Below are positions 53,267-62,236 of a DNA stretch of 64,000 nucleotides, piece after piece (position 1 is the first letter of the stretch; every line of letters starts with the position of its first letter). The translations under genes were made by a program, and so were the position numbers. This stretch comes from Saccharopolyspora thermophila. GTDB taxonomy: Bacteria > Actinomycetota > Actinomycetes > Mycobacteriales > Pseudonocardiaceae. The stretch is taken from contig NZ_BMMT01000010.1 of NCBI RefSeq assembly GCF_014646075.1, positions 62,001 through 126,000 on the forward strand, in the 5' to 3' direction. The notes under the pieces are model-generated. The model saw only the letters and a program-made list of their open reading frames with translations. It was not told the origin of the DNA and searched no databases.

Positions 53267-54003
53267 ATGGGGAGCATCTTCTTCTCCGAATTCATGGGCA
53301 CAACGCTGCTGCTCCTGCTCGGCCTGGGCGTCGGCGCCAACGTCTCGTTGGCAGGAGCCAAAGGAAAGGGCGGCGGCTGGCTGCTCGTCAACTTCGGCTG
53401 GGGCTTGGCCGTTTTCGCCGGCGTCTACGCCGCCGCCCCACCGGAGCGCATCTGAACCCCGCAGTCACCACCGGGCTGTGGATCGCCGGTCAGGACTTCG
53501 CCCCCGGCATCCCGGCCACCCTCCCCCACTTCGCCACCTACGTCCTCGCCCAGCTGCTCGGCGCGATGTTCGGCGCCCTGCTGACCTACCTGGCGTACAA
53601 GAAGCACTTCGACACCGAACCCGACCCGGCAACCAAGCTCGGTGTTTTCGCAACAGGCCCGGCCATTCCAACCCCGGCGTGGAACACCATCACCGAAGCT
53701 CTGGCCACCTTCGTCCTGGTGTACGTGGTGCTGCTTTTCGGCAACACCCCCAGCGGCCTTGGACCGCTCGCAGTGGCCATGCTCGTTGTCGGCATCGGTG
53801 CCTCCCTGGGAGGCCCGACCGGCTACGCCATCAACCCGGCCCGCGACCTCGGCCCTCGCATCCTGCACGCACTGCTGCCCATGAAGGGCAAGGGCACCTC
53901 CAACTGGTCCTACGCCTGGATTCCGGTCGCAGGCCCACTGCTCGGTGGCGCCATCGCCGGCGCGCTGTACCACCTGACACCGCTCATCCCCACTGCGGGG
54001 TGA
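53267..54003 (+). pseudogene. MIP-family glycerol/polyol facilitator with one-base frameshift
   Basis: Frame one starts at ATG 53267 (MGSIFFSEFMGTTLLLLLGL) and reads to FAGVYAAAPPERI and a TGA. Adding one C in the CCCC run at 53436-53439 would restore AAPTGAHLNPAVTTGLWIAG, the first NPA motif. The remaining frame is open to 54003: LAQLLGAMFGALLTYLAYKK, and the second NPA motif in GYAINPARDLGPRILHAL. The total of about 245 residues and six membrane segments fits GlpF. Natural loss, programmed shift and read error cannot be told apart from one sequence. Confidence 0.85.
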
Positions 54004-54009
54004 CCGTCG

Positions 54010-54052
54010 GCGCCCGCGCCGGGTCAGCAGCGGGCTGACCCGGCGCGGGCGC
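54010..54052. terminator. Perfect 19-bp bidirectional hairpin
   Basis: Arms 54010-54028 (GCGCCCGCGCCGGGTCAGC) and 54034-54052 are exact complements around a five-base loop, between the convergent MIP gene (+) and FAD oxidoreductase gene (-). Confidence 0.8.
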
Positions 54053-54057
54053 AACCC

Positions 54058-55155
54058 TCAACGCAGCGGGTCGTACGGTGCCAGGTCGATCCCCGGGTCG
54101 ACCTGGCGGGCCAACCGCGCCGCGACCGAACCCGCGTACGGGCCCATCGTCAGACCGGACGCCCCCAGGCCGTTGACCACGACCAGCCCGGCGACCTGCG
54201 CAACCGTGCCGAGCATCGGTCGGACGTCAGGTCCCATCGGACGGAACCCGATGCGGGTCTCCACGTGCGTGGCACCGGCCAGCCCAGGAGCCACCGACAG
54301 TGCTTCGCCCAGCACCTCCGCCATCCCGCCTGCGGTCACCCGGTGGTCGAAGCCGACGCCGTCCTCGCGGGTCGCGCCCACCACGACCCGCGAGTCGTCG
54401 AAGGCCAGAAGGTAGTGCCGCGACCGCGGCAGCACGACCGGCCAGTTCGCGGTGTCGACGCCCGGCAGCCGCAGGTGCACGATCTGGCCGCGCTGCGGCG
54501 TGACCCGCACCTGGACGCCGATCGGTTCGAGCAGCTGCGGCGACCAGGCACCGGCCGCTGCGATCACGGCGTCCGCGCCGATGAACACGTCGTCGACCTG
54601 CACTCCGCGGACCGCGCTGTCAGCGACGATCGTCGCCGTGCCGTTGATGATCCGGGCGCCGTGCTGGACCGCGGCGCGTCGCATCGCGTCGCGCACCAAG
54701 CGGCCGTCCAGGCGCGCTGCTCCGGAGATGTGGATCGCCGGACCGTTGTGTTCCAGGGGCGGGAAGAGCTCGCGGGCCCGGCCAGCGCTGATCAACTCCA
54801 CCTCGCCGGCCATCGGGGACTGCGCGGCACGCGCGGCCACGCGCCGCAGCGCATCCTCGGCCTCGACGTCGGAGACCAGCCGCAGCGAGCCGACCCGCCG
54901 GTAGCCGAGCTCGGTCTCGCCATCAGCGGTCAACGCTGCCAGCAGCTCCTGGTAGTACTCCGCCCCGGCGACCGCGATCCGGTACCAGTCCGGATCGTCC
55001 ACCCGGGACGACCAGGGGCAGACGATGCCCGCACCAGCCGACGTCGCACGGCCCGGGGTCAGCGAGTCCACCAGGACCACATCCACCCGTGCCCGGGCCA
55101 ACTCGTAACTGGCTGCCGCACCGGCGATGCCGCTGCCGACGACCACCACCCGCAT
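54058..55155 (-). CDS. FAD-dependent amino-acid/amine oxidase (DAO family)
   Basis: A 365-residue DAO-type flavoprotein. The N-terminal ADP-binding motif is VVVVGSGIAGAAASYELARA, with the second FAD segment VDSLTPGRATSAGAG. C-terminal VETRIGFRPMGPDVRPMLGT and GLVVVNGLGASGLTMGPYAG are typical of D-amino-acid, glycine or sarcosine oxidases. ATG 55155 follows GGAGGAG. It is 32 bases after a POT peptide transporter gene, so it may oxidise an amino acid released from imported peptides. Confidence 0.85.
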   Translation of the reverse strand: MRVVVVGSGIAGAAASYELARARVDVVLVDSLTPGRATSAGAGIVCPWSSRVDDPDWYRIAVAGAEYYQELLAALTADGETELGYRRVGSLRLVSDVEAEDALRRVAARAAQSPMAGEVELISAGRARELFPPLEHNGPAIHISGAARLDGRLVRDAMRRAAVQHGARIINGTATIVADSAVRGVQVDDVFIGADAVIAAAGAWSPQLLEPIGVQVRVTPQRGQIVHLRLPGVDTANWPVVLPRSRHYLLAFDDSRVVVGATREDGVGFDHRVTAGGMAEVLGEALSVAPGLAGATHVETRIGFRPMGPDVRPMLGTVAQVAGLVVVNGLGASGLTMGPYAGSVAARLARQVDPGIDLAPYDPLR

Positions 55156-55187
55156 CTTGCGCTCCTCCTGGTTCGACCGACTTCTTC

Positions 55188-56666
55188 TCACCGCACACCG
55201 CCCATGCGGCGCTGCACCCATGGTGCGATCAGGTGCATGACGACTCCGGCGGCCATCACCGCCGCACCGACTCCCGCGAAATAGCCGATCTCGGTCTCGG
55301 GCCGGTAGAACTGCACCAGCTGCGCGTTGATGCCTTCCGCGGCGGCAGAGGCCAGAAACCACAGGCTCATCATCTGGGCCAGAAAGGCCCGCGGTGCGAG
55401 CTTGGTGGTGGCCGAAAGCCCCACCGGCGACAGGCACATCGACCCGCAGATCACGACGAAGTAGCTCGCGACGAGCCACCACGGGCTTGCGGGCACATCC
55501 ACGCCGTGCAGCAGACCAGGCCCAGCCAGCAACACGAACGAGGCCCCACCGAGCAGCAGTCCGGTGGCGAACTTGCGCGGCGTGGTGGGCTGCCGGTCTC
55601 CCAGCCTGGTCCACAGCCATGCGAAGGTCGGGGCCAGGATCAGCGTGGCGATCGGGTTCAACGACTGGAACCACGAGGACGGCACCGCGAACCCGAAGAT
55701 CTCCAGGTCGGTTCGCGTGTCGGCGAACTGCGCGAGCACCGAACCGGACTGCTCGTTGACCACCCAGTAGCACACCGCGCCGATGAACAGCGGGATGTAG
55801 GCGATCAACCGGGTCCGTTCGACGGCATCGGTGTGCGGGCTGCGCAGCATCGTGATCAGGTACGCCACCGGCAGCAGCACCGCGAGCACCGTCACGGTGT
55901 TGATCAGCGCCTGGACGGTCAGGGATCCGCTGACGCCGAGAGCCAGCAGCGCCACCGCCAACACCGCGAGGCCCACGCCTGCGCGCATCGCCACCTGACG
56001 CCGCTCACCGGCGTGGAGCGGATTCGTCGGCACGCTCCCGGCCTGGCCCAGTCGCGTCCGCCCCCGGGCGTAGACCACCAGCCCCGCAGCCATGCCGACG
56101 GCCGCGAGACCGAAGCCGAGGTGGTAGTCGACCTGCTGTCCGAGCGTGCCCACCAGGTACGGCGCGATGAACGCGCCCAGGTTGATGCCCATGTAGAACA
56201 GGGAGAACCCGGCGTCGCGGCGGTTGTCGGTCGGCGAGTACAACTCCCCCACCAGGCTGGACACGTTCGGCTTCAACAGCCCGGTGCCGGCCACGATCAG
56301 CAGCATCGACACCAGCAGCGCGGGCATCCCGCCGGGTAACGCCAGCGCCAGATGACCGCACATGATCATCACGCCGCCCAGCAGGACCGCACGGCGCATA
56401 CCCAGCAACCGATCGGCCGTCCAGCCGCCGAGGATGCCGGACATGAACACCAGGGCACCGTAGATCGACACCAACGCCGACGAGGTCGGCTTGTCCAGCC
56501 CAAGCCCACCATCGGAGGTCTGGTCGTACAGGTAGTACAGCAGGATCGCGGACATCCCGTAGTAGGAGAACCGCTCCCACATCTCCAGGAAGAACAACGT
56601 GGCCAGGCCGCGGGGGTGGCCGAAGAAACCTCGGTCACTCGGTGAAACCTTCGTCAGCTCGCTCAT
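55188..56666 (-). CDS. POT-family proton-coupled di/tripeptide transporter
   Basis: A 492-residue POT/PTR2 transporter with about 14 hydrophobic segments. The proton-coupling ExxER motif is at E28-R32 (FFLEMWERFSYYGMSAILLY), followed by GGWTADRLLGMRRAVLLGG and GTGLLKPNVSSLVGELY, with FYMGINLGAFIAPYLVG (PTR2 signature region). Imports short peptides with protons. First gene of a two-gene leftward unit with the FAD oxidase. Confidence 0.92.
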   Translation of the reverse strand: MSELTKVSPSDRGFFGHPRGLATLFFLEMWERFSYYGMSAILLYYLYDQTSDGGLGLDKPTSSALVSIYGALVFMSGILGGWTADRLLGMRRAVLLGGVMIMCGHLALALPGGMPALLVSMLLIVAGTGLLKPNVSSLVGELYSPTDNRRDAGFSLFYMGINLGAFIAPYLVGTLGQQVDYHLGFGLAAVGMAAGLVVYARGRTRLGQAGSVPTNPLHAGERRQVAMRAGVGLAVLAVALLALGVSGSLTVQALINTVTVLAVLLPVAYLITMLRSPHTDAVERTRLIAYIPLFIGAVCYWVVNEQSGSVLAQFADTRTDLEIFGFAVPSSWFQSLNPIATLILAPTFAWLWTRLGDRQPTTPRKFATGLLLGGASFVLLAGPGLLHGVDVPASPWWLVASYFVVICGSMCLSPVGLSATTKLAPRAFLAQMMSLWFLASAAAEGINAQLVQFYRPETEIGYFAGVGAAVMAAGVVMHLIAPWVQRRMGGVR

Positions 56667-56795
56667 GGCCGCCTTTCGGTAGATGGCCTCGAGCAGGCAG
56701 CGGAGCTCTCCACTCGACGCGGATCACGGGTTGTGGTAGTCGTTTGCACCGCAGGCTCCGCTGCCTGCTTCTCAGCGCATCGTCGAAGGTCGTGG

Positions 56796-58298
56796 TTACG
56801 GGATCGGCAGTGGGTGCGACGTCCCGACGCGCGACACTTCCGCCTCGCGGACCGTTTCCGCTGCGTCTCGCTCGAGGATGAAGCCCTTCCGGAGGTTGCT
56901 GTTCGTCACGTTGCGCACCGCGCGCACGTAGGCATCGTGGGTCGGGTACAGCGAAGCGAGCTTCTCGGCGGTGAAGGGCTGGTGCGACCCGTACAAGCGG
57001 CACAGTTCCGGCCCGGAGTTCTCACCGGTGTTGGTCGCGATCGGCGCGTCGACCTCAGCCAGCCGGATGCCGCCGAACGCGATCCCGTTCTCGTCGCGCG
57101 GGATCACCACCCCGTCCGGTGTGGGCATCGTCCGGATTCGCGGTGCGGTCGGCGGCTGCACGTCGTGGCGAACCCAGTTGACGAGGTGGTGATACCCGGC
57201 GTTGAGCACGTTCTTGGTGTCGACGTGGCTCAGCGGCGGCCGGTCGCAGGCGAACTCGAAGGGCCGCAGGCCGTCACGGGCGACGCCCTGCATGCGGTTC
57301 ATCATGAACCAGTAGTCGACGTGCGATGCACCCGCGATCTCCCACGAGCGCAGGACCCGGGAATCCGCCTGGTACGGCACGCGGTTCAGGGCGACCTCGG
57401 TCTCGGTGCTGATGCGCAGCAGCTTCGCGGGAACGTCGGTTCGGAACGGCCCACCGCTGCCCACGAAGAGCATGAAGCCGTCGTAGACCCGGGCCAGCGG
57501 CTGAATCGAGTTGTAGTACAGCGCCAGCCGCGAAGCCGACTGCGACTGCCCGACGGCCAGCACGGTGTCGGGCCGCAGTCCGCCGAGCACGGCGGGGTTG
57601 GTGCGAACAGCCTGTCCGGCCTGGGAGAAGATGTCGTAGGACAGCGAGTCGTCGGTGATCGTGCCACCAGCGGTGACGTCGAGTGTCCCGTAGCGGGTCG
57701 GACTCCAGGCGGTCAGGCCGTAGGGCTCCTGCTGCACACCGACGCGTTGCGCTGACACGCCCACGTAGGCATAACCCTCGCGGGTCAGGTAGTCGCGAGA
57801 TTCCTGCCAGTGCACGTCGAGGTTGTAGCCCGAGGTCACGTTGACCCATTCGACGATCACGACGCCGTTGAACTTCGCGGGTGTGTCCGGGCGCCGGACG
57901 ATCATCCGGGTCCTGTACGGGTGGTCGGTGGATACGGCGACGCCGTCGGCCATCGGCGGCGTGTCGTAGCGCGTCGCCTTGCCTTCGAAGAAGAACTCCT
58001 CTTCGACGTATCCGCGCCCGGACACATCGAAGCCCGGCTCCGCGGCCAGCTGCGGGTAGTTGTGCGTGAGGTCGGTGCCAGGAGGCATCGCCGCCGGTAT
58101 CGGGCCCGTGACGATCGGCGTGGCCACCGGCTTCGCCGCAACGGCCAGATCCGCGGTCTTCGGCGTCGCGTGCTCCGCGATCGGCCCGGCCGCGATCTGC
58201 GGTGGTGCGGCGGCAGACAGCACAGCGGCAGCGGTGAGGACGCCCAGCACCGCGACCGGACGCGACCTGCGTTTGGTCCTGGGAAGGAGTCTCTTCAT
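56796..58298 (-). CDS. Secreted alpha/beta-hydrolase domain protein
   Basis: A 500-residue exported protein. The signal region has a twin-rich basic start (KRLLPRTKRRSRP) and hydrophobic core VAVLGVLTAAAVLSAAA. The mature part matches the large secreted alpha/beta-hydrolase-domain family: FNGVVIVEWVNVTSGYNLDV, nucleophile region AVGQSQSASRLALYYNS and HVDYWFMMNRMQG. ATG 58298 after GGAGAA is chosen over the start at 58325. Substrate unknown, presumably an extracellular ester. Same strand as the ABC operon upstream. Confidence 0.8.
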   Translation of the reverse strand: MKRLLPRTKRRSRPVAVLGVLTAAAVLSAAAPPQIAAGPIAEHATPKTADLAVAAKPVATPIVTGPIPAAMPPGTDLTHNYPQLAAEPGFDVSGRGYVEEEFFFEGKATRYDTPPMADGVAVSTDHPYRTRMIVRRPDTPAKFNGVVIVEWVNVTSGYNLDVHWQESRDYLTREGYAYVGVSAQRVGVQQEPYGLTAWSPTRYGTLDVTAGGTITDDSLSYDIFSQAGQAVRTNPAVLGGLRPDTVLAVGQSQSASRLALYYNSIQPLARVYDGFMLFVGSGGPFRTDVPAKLLRISTETEVALNRVPYQADSRVLRSWEIAGASHVDYWFMMNRMQGVARDGLRPFEFACDRPPLSHVDTKNVLNAGYHHLVNWVRHDVQPPTAPRIRTMPTPDGVVIPRDENGIAFGGIRLAEVDAPIATNTGENSGPELCRLYGSHQPFTAEKLASLYPTHDAYVRAVRNVTNSNLRKGFILERDAAETVREAEVSRVGTSHPLPIP

Positions 58299-58414
58299 CG
58301 AGTTCTCCACGTTCTGGATTGCCAACAGACAGGTGGTGCTGTGATCTACTCTTGTGTGGACGACAACCTGCGACGCGCTCGGTCATCGCACGAGCACGAG
58401 ACTCGCCGCGGCGT

Positions 58415-59218
58415 TCACCGCTGCGCCTCAGACCCGAACAGCCGCGCCACACCCACGACGCGCTCGATGACGACGACCGCCACCGCCGCGAACAGCACCA
58501 TCAGCGTGCCGACCGCGGTCACCGTCGGGTCGTAGTTGTACTGCAGGTAGTTGAAGATGCGCACGGGCAGCGTCTGCATGTCGGTGGTGACCACGAACAA
58601 CGCGACCGTGAGGTCGTCGAAGGAGGTGATCAGCGCGAAGAACGCACCGGCGATCAGCGATCCGCGCAGCGCGGGCAGCGTGACGTGCCAGAACACCTTT
58701 GGCGGTGACGCGCCGAGTCCTGCCGCGGTGCGCTCCGTGGAGCGGTCCAGGCCGGCGAGCCCGGCGAGCACCAGTCGCACGGTGTAGGGCACGGTCAGCA
58801 TCAGGTGTGCCAGCAGCAGCGTGACCGGGCTGGCCGCCAGGCCGAGTTGCGCGAACCACTGCAGCAGCCCGATGCCGAGCACGATCGTCGGCACCGCGAA
58901 CGCGCTGGAGAACAGGTTGTCCAGCACCGACCGGCCGGGAAACGGGTAGCGGTGGATCGCCAGCCCCGCGCCCAGTCCGAGCAGTGTGGACACCGCCGCA
59001 GCGGCGGCCGCGACGCCGAGGCTCAGTGCGAACGAGCCCAGGAACTCGGGCCGGTGCAGCAGCTCGGCGTACCAGCGCAGCGTGAGGCCCTGTGGCGGGA
59101 AGGACACGTAGCTCGTGGTGGTCAACGACGATGCGATCGTCACCAGGACCGGGGCGAGCAGGAAGAGCGCGACCAGGGTCGCGAAACCGGCGCCCAGTGC
59201 GCCTACCGTCCGATTCAT
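58415..59218 (-). CDS. ABC transporter permease (PotC-like)
   Basis: A 267-residue inner-membrane permease with six hydrophobic segments and the EAA-type loop RTAAGLGASPPKVFWHVTLP. N-terminal MNRTVGALGAGFATLVALFL. Resembles PotC/YdcV permeases of spermidine/putrescine-type importers. Its ATG overlaps the partner permease stop (ATGA). Last gene of the leftward ABC operon. Confidence 0.88.
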   Translation of the reverse strand: MNRTVGALGAGFATLVALFLLAPVLVTIASSLTTTSYVSFPPQGLTLRWYAELLHRPEFLGSFALSLGVAAAAAAVSTLLGLGAGLAIHRYPFPGRSVLDNLFSSAFAVPTIVLGIGLLQWFAQLGLAASPVTLLLAHLMLTVPYTVRLVLAGLAGLDRSTERTAAGLGASPPKVFWHVTLPALRGSLIAGAFFALITSFDDLTVALFVVTTDMQTLPVRIFNYLQYNYDPTVTAVGTLMVLFAAVAVVVIERVVGVARLFGSEAQR

Positions 59219-60102
59219 GCGAACGTTCCTTTCGCACCACGCCCCCGCAGCAGCCGGGAGTAGACGGCGACCAGCAGGGTGGTCACCACGATCAGGATGA
59301 AGCCGATGGCCGCCGCGTACGACCAGTCCAAAGTGTTGGTGGCCTCGGTGTAGACGAAGTACGGCATCAGCTTGACGGTCGGGCCGCCCAGGATGGCCGG
59401 GGTGACGAAGCTGGAGACCGTCAGGCTGAACACGATCAGCGACCCGGCCAGCATGCCGGGCGCCGACAGCGGCAGCGTGATGCGCCAGAAGCAGGTCCAC
59501 GCGTTGGCACCCAGTCCCTTGGCGGCGGGCACCAGCGTGGGGTCGATACGGTCCAGGCTTCCGATCAGCGGCAGCACCATGTACGCGAACATCACGTGCA
59601 CCATGCCGATCACCACGGCGGTGTCGGTGTAGAGCAGGTTGGGCGGTGCGATGCCGAACAAGCCCAGCAGCCCGGCGACAGGGCCGTTGGGACCGAGCAC
59701 CACCAGCCAGCCGTAGGCCCGGATCACCATGCTGATCAGCAGCGGCGAGAGCAGGATCAGCGAGAGGTAGTTGCGCACCCGTGGCGATCGGCCGCGCAGG
59801 TACAGTGCGAACGGGTAGCCGAGAACCAGGCAGCCGGCGGTGGTCAGTACGCCGATCCACAGGGTGTGCCACAGTACGTCGCGGTAGAACGGATCGCCGA
59901 GAAACCGGACGTAGTTGGCCAGCGTCAAATCGCCCTGCTGGGTTCGGAAGCTGTTGAACACCAACGTGAACAGCGGCGCGACGAACAGCAAGGCGCACGC
60001 CGCGATGGCTGGCGCTGCCAGCAGCAGCCCGGTGCGCCAGCGCGGTCCGCGCTGGGCCGTCAGGATCCCCGGACCGTCAACGACGCGTGTTGCGGTTGCC
60101 AT
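59215..60102 (-). CDS. ABC transporter permease (PotB-like)
   Basis: A 295-residue permease: LLLAAPAIAACALLFVAPLF, then LGYPFALYLRGRSPRVRNYL, SMVIRAYGWLVVLGPNGP and an EAA loop PAAKGLGANAWTCFWRITLP. PotB/YdcU-like. ATG 60102 is preferred (MATATRVVDG) because GAGGTG lies close upstream. The start lies 43 bases inside the ATPase gene, indicating coupled translation. Confidence 0.88.
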   Translation of the reverse strand: MATATRVVDGPGILTAQRGPRWRTGLLLAAPAIAACALLFVAPLFTLVFNSFRTQQGDLTLANYVRFLGDPFYRDVLWHTLWIGVLTTAGCLVLGYPFALYLRGRSPRVRNYLSLILLSPLLISMVIRAYGWLVVLGPNGPVAGLLGLFGIAPPNLLYTDTAVVIGMVHVMFAYMVLPLIGSLDRIDPTLVPAAKGLGANAWTCFWRITLPLSAPGMLAGSLIVFSLTVSSFVTPAILGGPTVKLMPYFVYTEATNTLDWSYAAAIGFILIVVTTLLVAVYSRLLRGRGAKGTFA

Positions 60103-61136
60103 CTGCACCTCACCTCCTGCCCCACCTCTGGCACGGATTCCCCGAACGGCAGCAAAACCTCGATGTCGCCGGACATTGTGGACACGGTGCATCGGGCCCT
60201 GGCCCCCAGGAACCTGGTGTCGCGCACCGTGCCGGGCAGCCCGTCGCCCGAAGCCGCGATCCGGACGGCTTCCGGCCGCACGTAGATCCGGACGTCCTCG
60301 CCGGGCCGCGGCCGGGTTCCGACCGGCTCGGCAGACACGACGACGCCATCGGCGAGCCGGCAGGCCGCGCCGCTCTCAGCCGTGCCGTCCAGCACGTTGA
60401 CCTCACCGATGAACTGGGCGACGAAATCGGTTCTGGGCCGCAGGTACACCTCGCGCGGTGTGTCGATCTGGTGGATCACGCCCTGGTCCATGACCGCGAT
60501 CCGGTCGGAGACCGCCAGTGCCTCCTCCTGGTCGTGCGTGACGAGGATGGTGGTGGTGCCGATCCGGCGCTGCAGCGCAACGACCTCGTCCCGCAGCCGG
60601 ACCCGTAGCTGGGCATCCAGATTCGAGAACGGCTCGTCGAGCAGCAGCAGGTCGGGCTCCACCACCAGCGCCCGGGCCAACGCGGCCCGCTGCTGCTGTC
60701 CGCCCGAGAGCTGCCGGGGATATCGCTGCGCCATGCCGCCGAGTCCGACCATGTCCAGTGCCTCGGCGACCTTCCTGGCCCGCTCGGCGCGGGCGGTCCG
60801 GCGCATCCGCAGCCCGAAACCGACGTTGTCCGCGATCGTCATGTGCGGGAACAGCGCATAGGACTGGAAGACCATGCCCATGGATCGGCGGTGTGCCGGC
60901 GTGGTGGTCAGGTCCCGGCCGTCGACCTCGACGACCCCGGAATCCGGCAGCAGGTGCCCGGCGATGATGTTCAGCGTCGTCGTCTTGCCGCAGCCGGACG
61001 GGCCGAGCAGGGTAAGGAACTCGCCGGGCTCGGTGCTCAGCTCGATGCCGCGCACGATCTCCTTGCCGCCCAGGCTCTTCCGCAGTTCGGACAGCCGCAG
61101 CCGACCGCGGGTGGCGGATTCTGTGAGGGTCGTCAT
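60060..61136 (-). CDS. ABC transporter ATPase (PotA-like)
   Basis: A 358-residue ATPase: Walker A LLGPSGCGKTTTLNIIAG, Q-loop MVFQSYALFPHMTIADNVGF, signature RQLSGGQQQRAALARALV, Walker B DLLLLDEPFSNLDAQLR, H-loop LVTHDQEEAL, then a TOBE domain to the end. This is the PotA/CysA-type importer ATPase. The ATG overlaps the binding-protein stop (ATGA at 61133-61136). Confidence 0.92.
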   Translation of the reverse strand: MTTLTESATRGRLRLSELRKSLGGKEIVRGIELSTEPGEFLTLLGPSGCGKTTTLNIIAGHLLPDSGVVEVDGRDLTTTPAHRRSMGMVFQSYALFPHMTIADNVGFGLRMRRTARAERARKVAEALDMVGLGGMAQRYPRQLSGGQQQRAALARALVVEPDLLLLDEPFSNLDAQLRVRLRDEVVALQRRIGTTTILVTHDQEEALAVSDRIAVMDQGVIHQIDTPREVYLRPRTDFVAQFIGEVNVLDGTAESGAACRLADGVVVSAEPVGTRPRPGEDVRIYVRPEAVRIAASGDGLPGTVRDTRFLGARARCTVSTMSGDIEVLLPFGESVPEVGQEVRCRWQPQHASLTVRGS

Positions 61137-62197
61137 CGGACCTCCACCTGCTTGTTCCACTGGTCCGTCCAGGCCGACCGCTGCGCGTTGATGGCCTTCC
61201 AGTCGAGCTTGCGCAACCTGTCGATCTCGTCGGGACCGACGACCTTCCCGGACACCTCGGGATCGACGGGCACGCCCTTGACGGTCGGACCGTCGTAGGT
61301 GGCCTTGGCGATCGCGCCCTGCACCTTCCTGTCCAGCAGGTAGGCGACGAACTTCTGCGCCAGCTCGCCGTGCGGCGCCTTGTTCACCACGTTCGCCGTG
61401 GCCACCAGGGCGATCGCGCCCTCCTCCGGGTAGACGAAGCGAACCGGGAAGTTCTTCTCCGCGAGCGTGGACACCCGCGACAGGCCCCACACCGACGCCG
61501 CGGCCTGCCCCTGCAGGAAGTAGTTGGACACATCGGCGGTGGTGTCGAAGGTGACCGCGTTGTCGGCGATCTTGCGTGCGGCGGCGAACCCGGGCTGGAT
61601 GTTGTGCTCGGAACCGCCGTTGGCGATGGCCGATCCGACCAGCAGCCCGACGCCGTAGGTGTTGGTGATCGAGGGCAGCACCAGCGAACCCTTGAGCCGC
61701 GGATCGGCGAGATCCATCCACCTGGTCGGCGCCGGAATCCCGCGCTGCGCGAACCATTCCGGCTGATAGGCGATGCCGGTGGCGGTCATGCCGAACCCGA
61801 CGCCGACGTCCCCGGGCAGCCGCGCCACGTCCACCACCTGGTCGACGGGGACGACCCTGGTGTCCAGCGGGGCGAGCAGCCCGGCTTCGACGGCCTGCGC
61901 CTGCGGCCCATCGTCGAGCAGCGCGACGTCGATCTGCGGGCTCGCCTGCTGCGCCTTGAGCTTGGCAATGCTGTCCGTGGACGAACCGGGGATGTAGGTG
62001 ATCTTGCAGGAGCAGGTCTTCTCGAACTCGGGGATGACCGATTCCCGCAGGGCGGTTTCGAAGGAGCCGCCGTAGCCGGCGACGACCAGGGTTTCGGCCC
62101 CGGCGGACGGGTTCGGCGGGGCGCACCCGGTGAGGCCAAGTACGGCAGCGCCGGCGACGGCGCCGAGAGCGGTGAGCAGGGAACGGCGTGTACGCAT
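61133..62197 (-). CDS. ABC substrate-binding lipoprotein (PotD-like)
   Basis: A 354-residue extracellular binding lipoprotein with twin-arginine-like start MRTRRSLLTALGAVAG and lipobox LTGC (C25). The mature part starts ETLVVAGYGGSFETALRESV, and later DVALLDDGPQAQAVEAGLL and AYQPEWFAQRG. Belongs to the spermidine/putrescine-type binding family, which also includes opine, GABA and other amine binders. With the upstream amidohydrolase, an amino or ureido compound is plausible. Confidence 0.88.
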   Translation of the reverse strand: MRTRRSLLTALGAVAGAAVLGLTGCAPPNPSAGAETLVVAGYGGSFETALRESVIPEFEKTCSCKITYIPGSSTDSIAKLKAQQASPQIDVALLDDGPQAQAVEAGLLAPLDTRVVPVDQVVDVARLPGDVGVGFGMTATGIAYQPEWFAQRGIPAPTRWMDLADPRLKGSLVLPSITNTYGVGLLVGSAIANGGSEHNIQPGFAAARKIADNAVTFDTTADVSNYFLQGQAAASVWGLSRVSTLAEKNFPVRFVYPEEGAIALVATANVVNKAPHGELAQKFVAYLLDRKVQGAIAKATYDGPTVKGVPVDPEVSGKVVGPDEIDRLRKLDWKAINAQRSAWTDQWNKQVEVR

Positions 62198-62236
62198 GAG
62201 CGTCTCCCAACGGGCTCAGGCGAAGGGGCAACGAAC

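Noticed and set aside
53267-54003. Programmed frameshift in the MIP channel gene
   Set aside because: There is no slippery heptamer or downstream structure typical of programmed shifting; a missing base in a C-run explains it.
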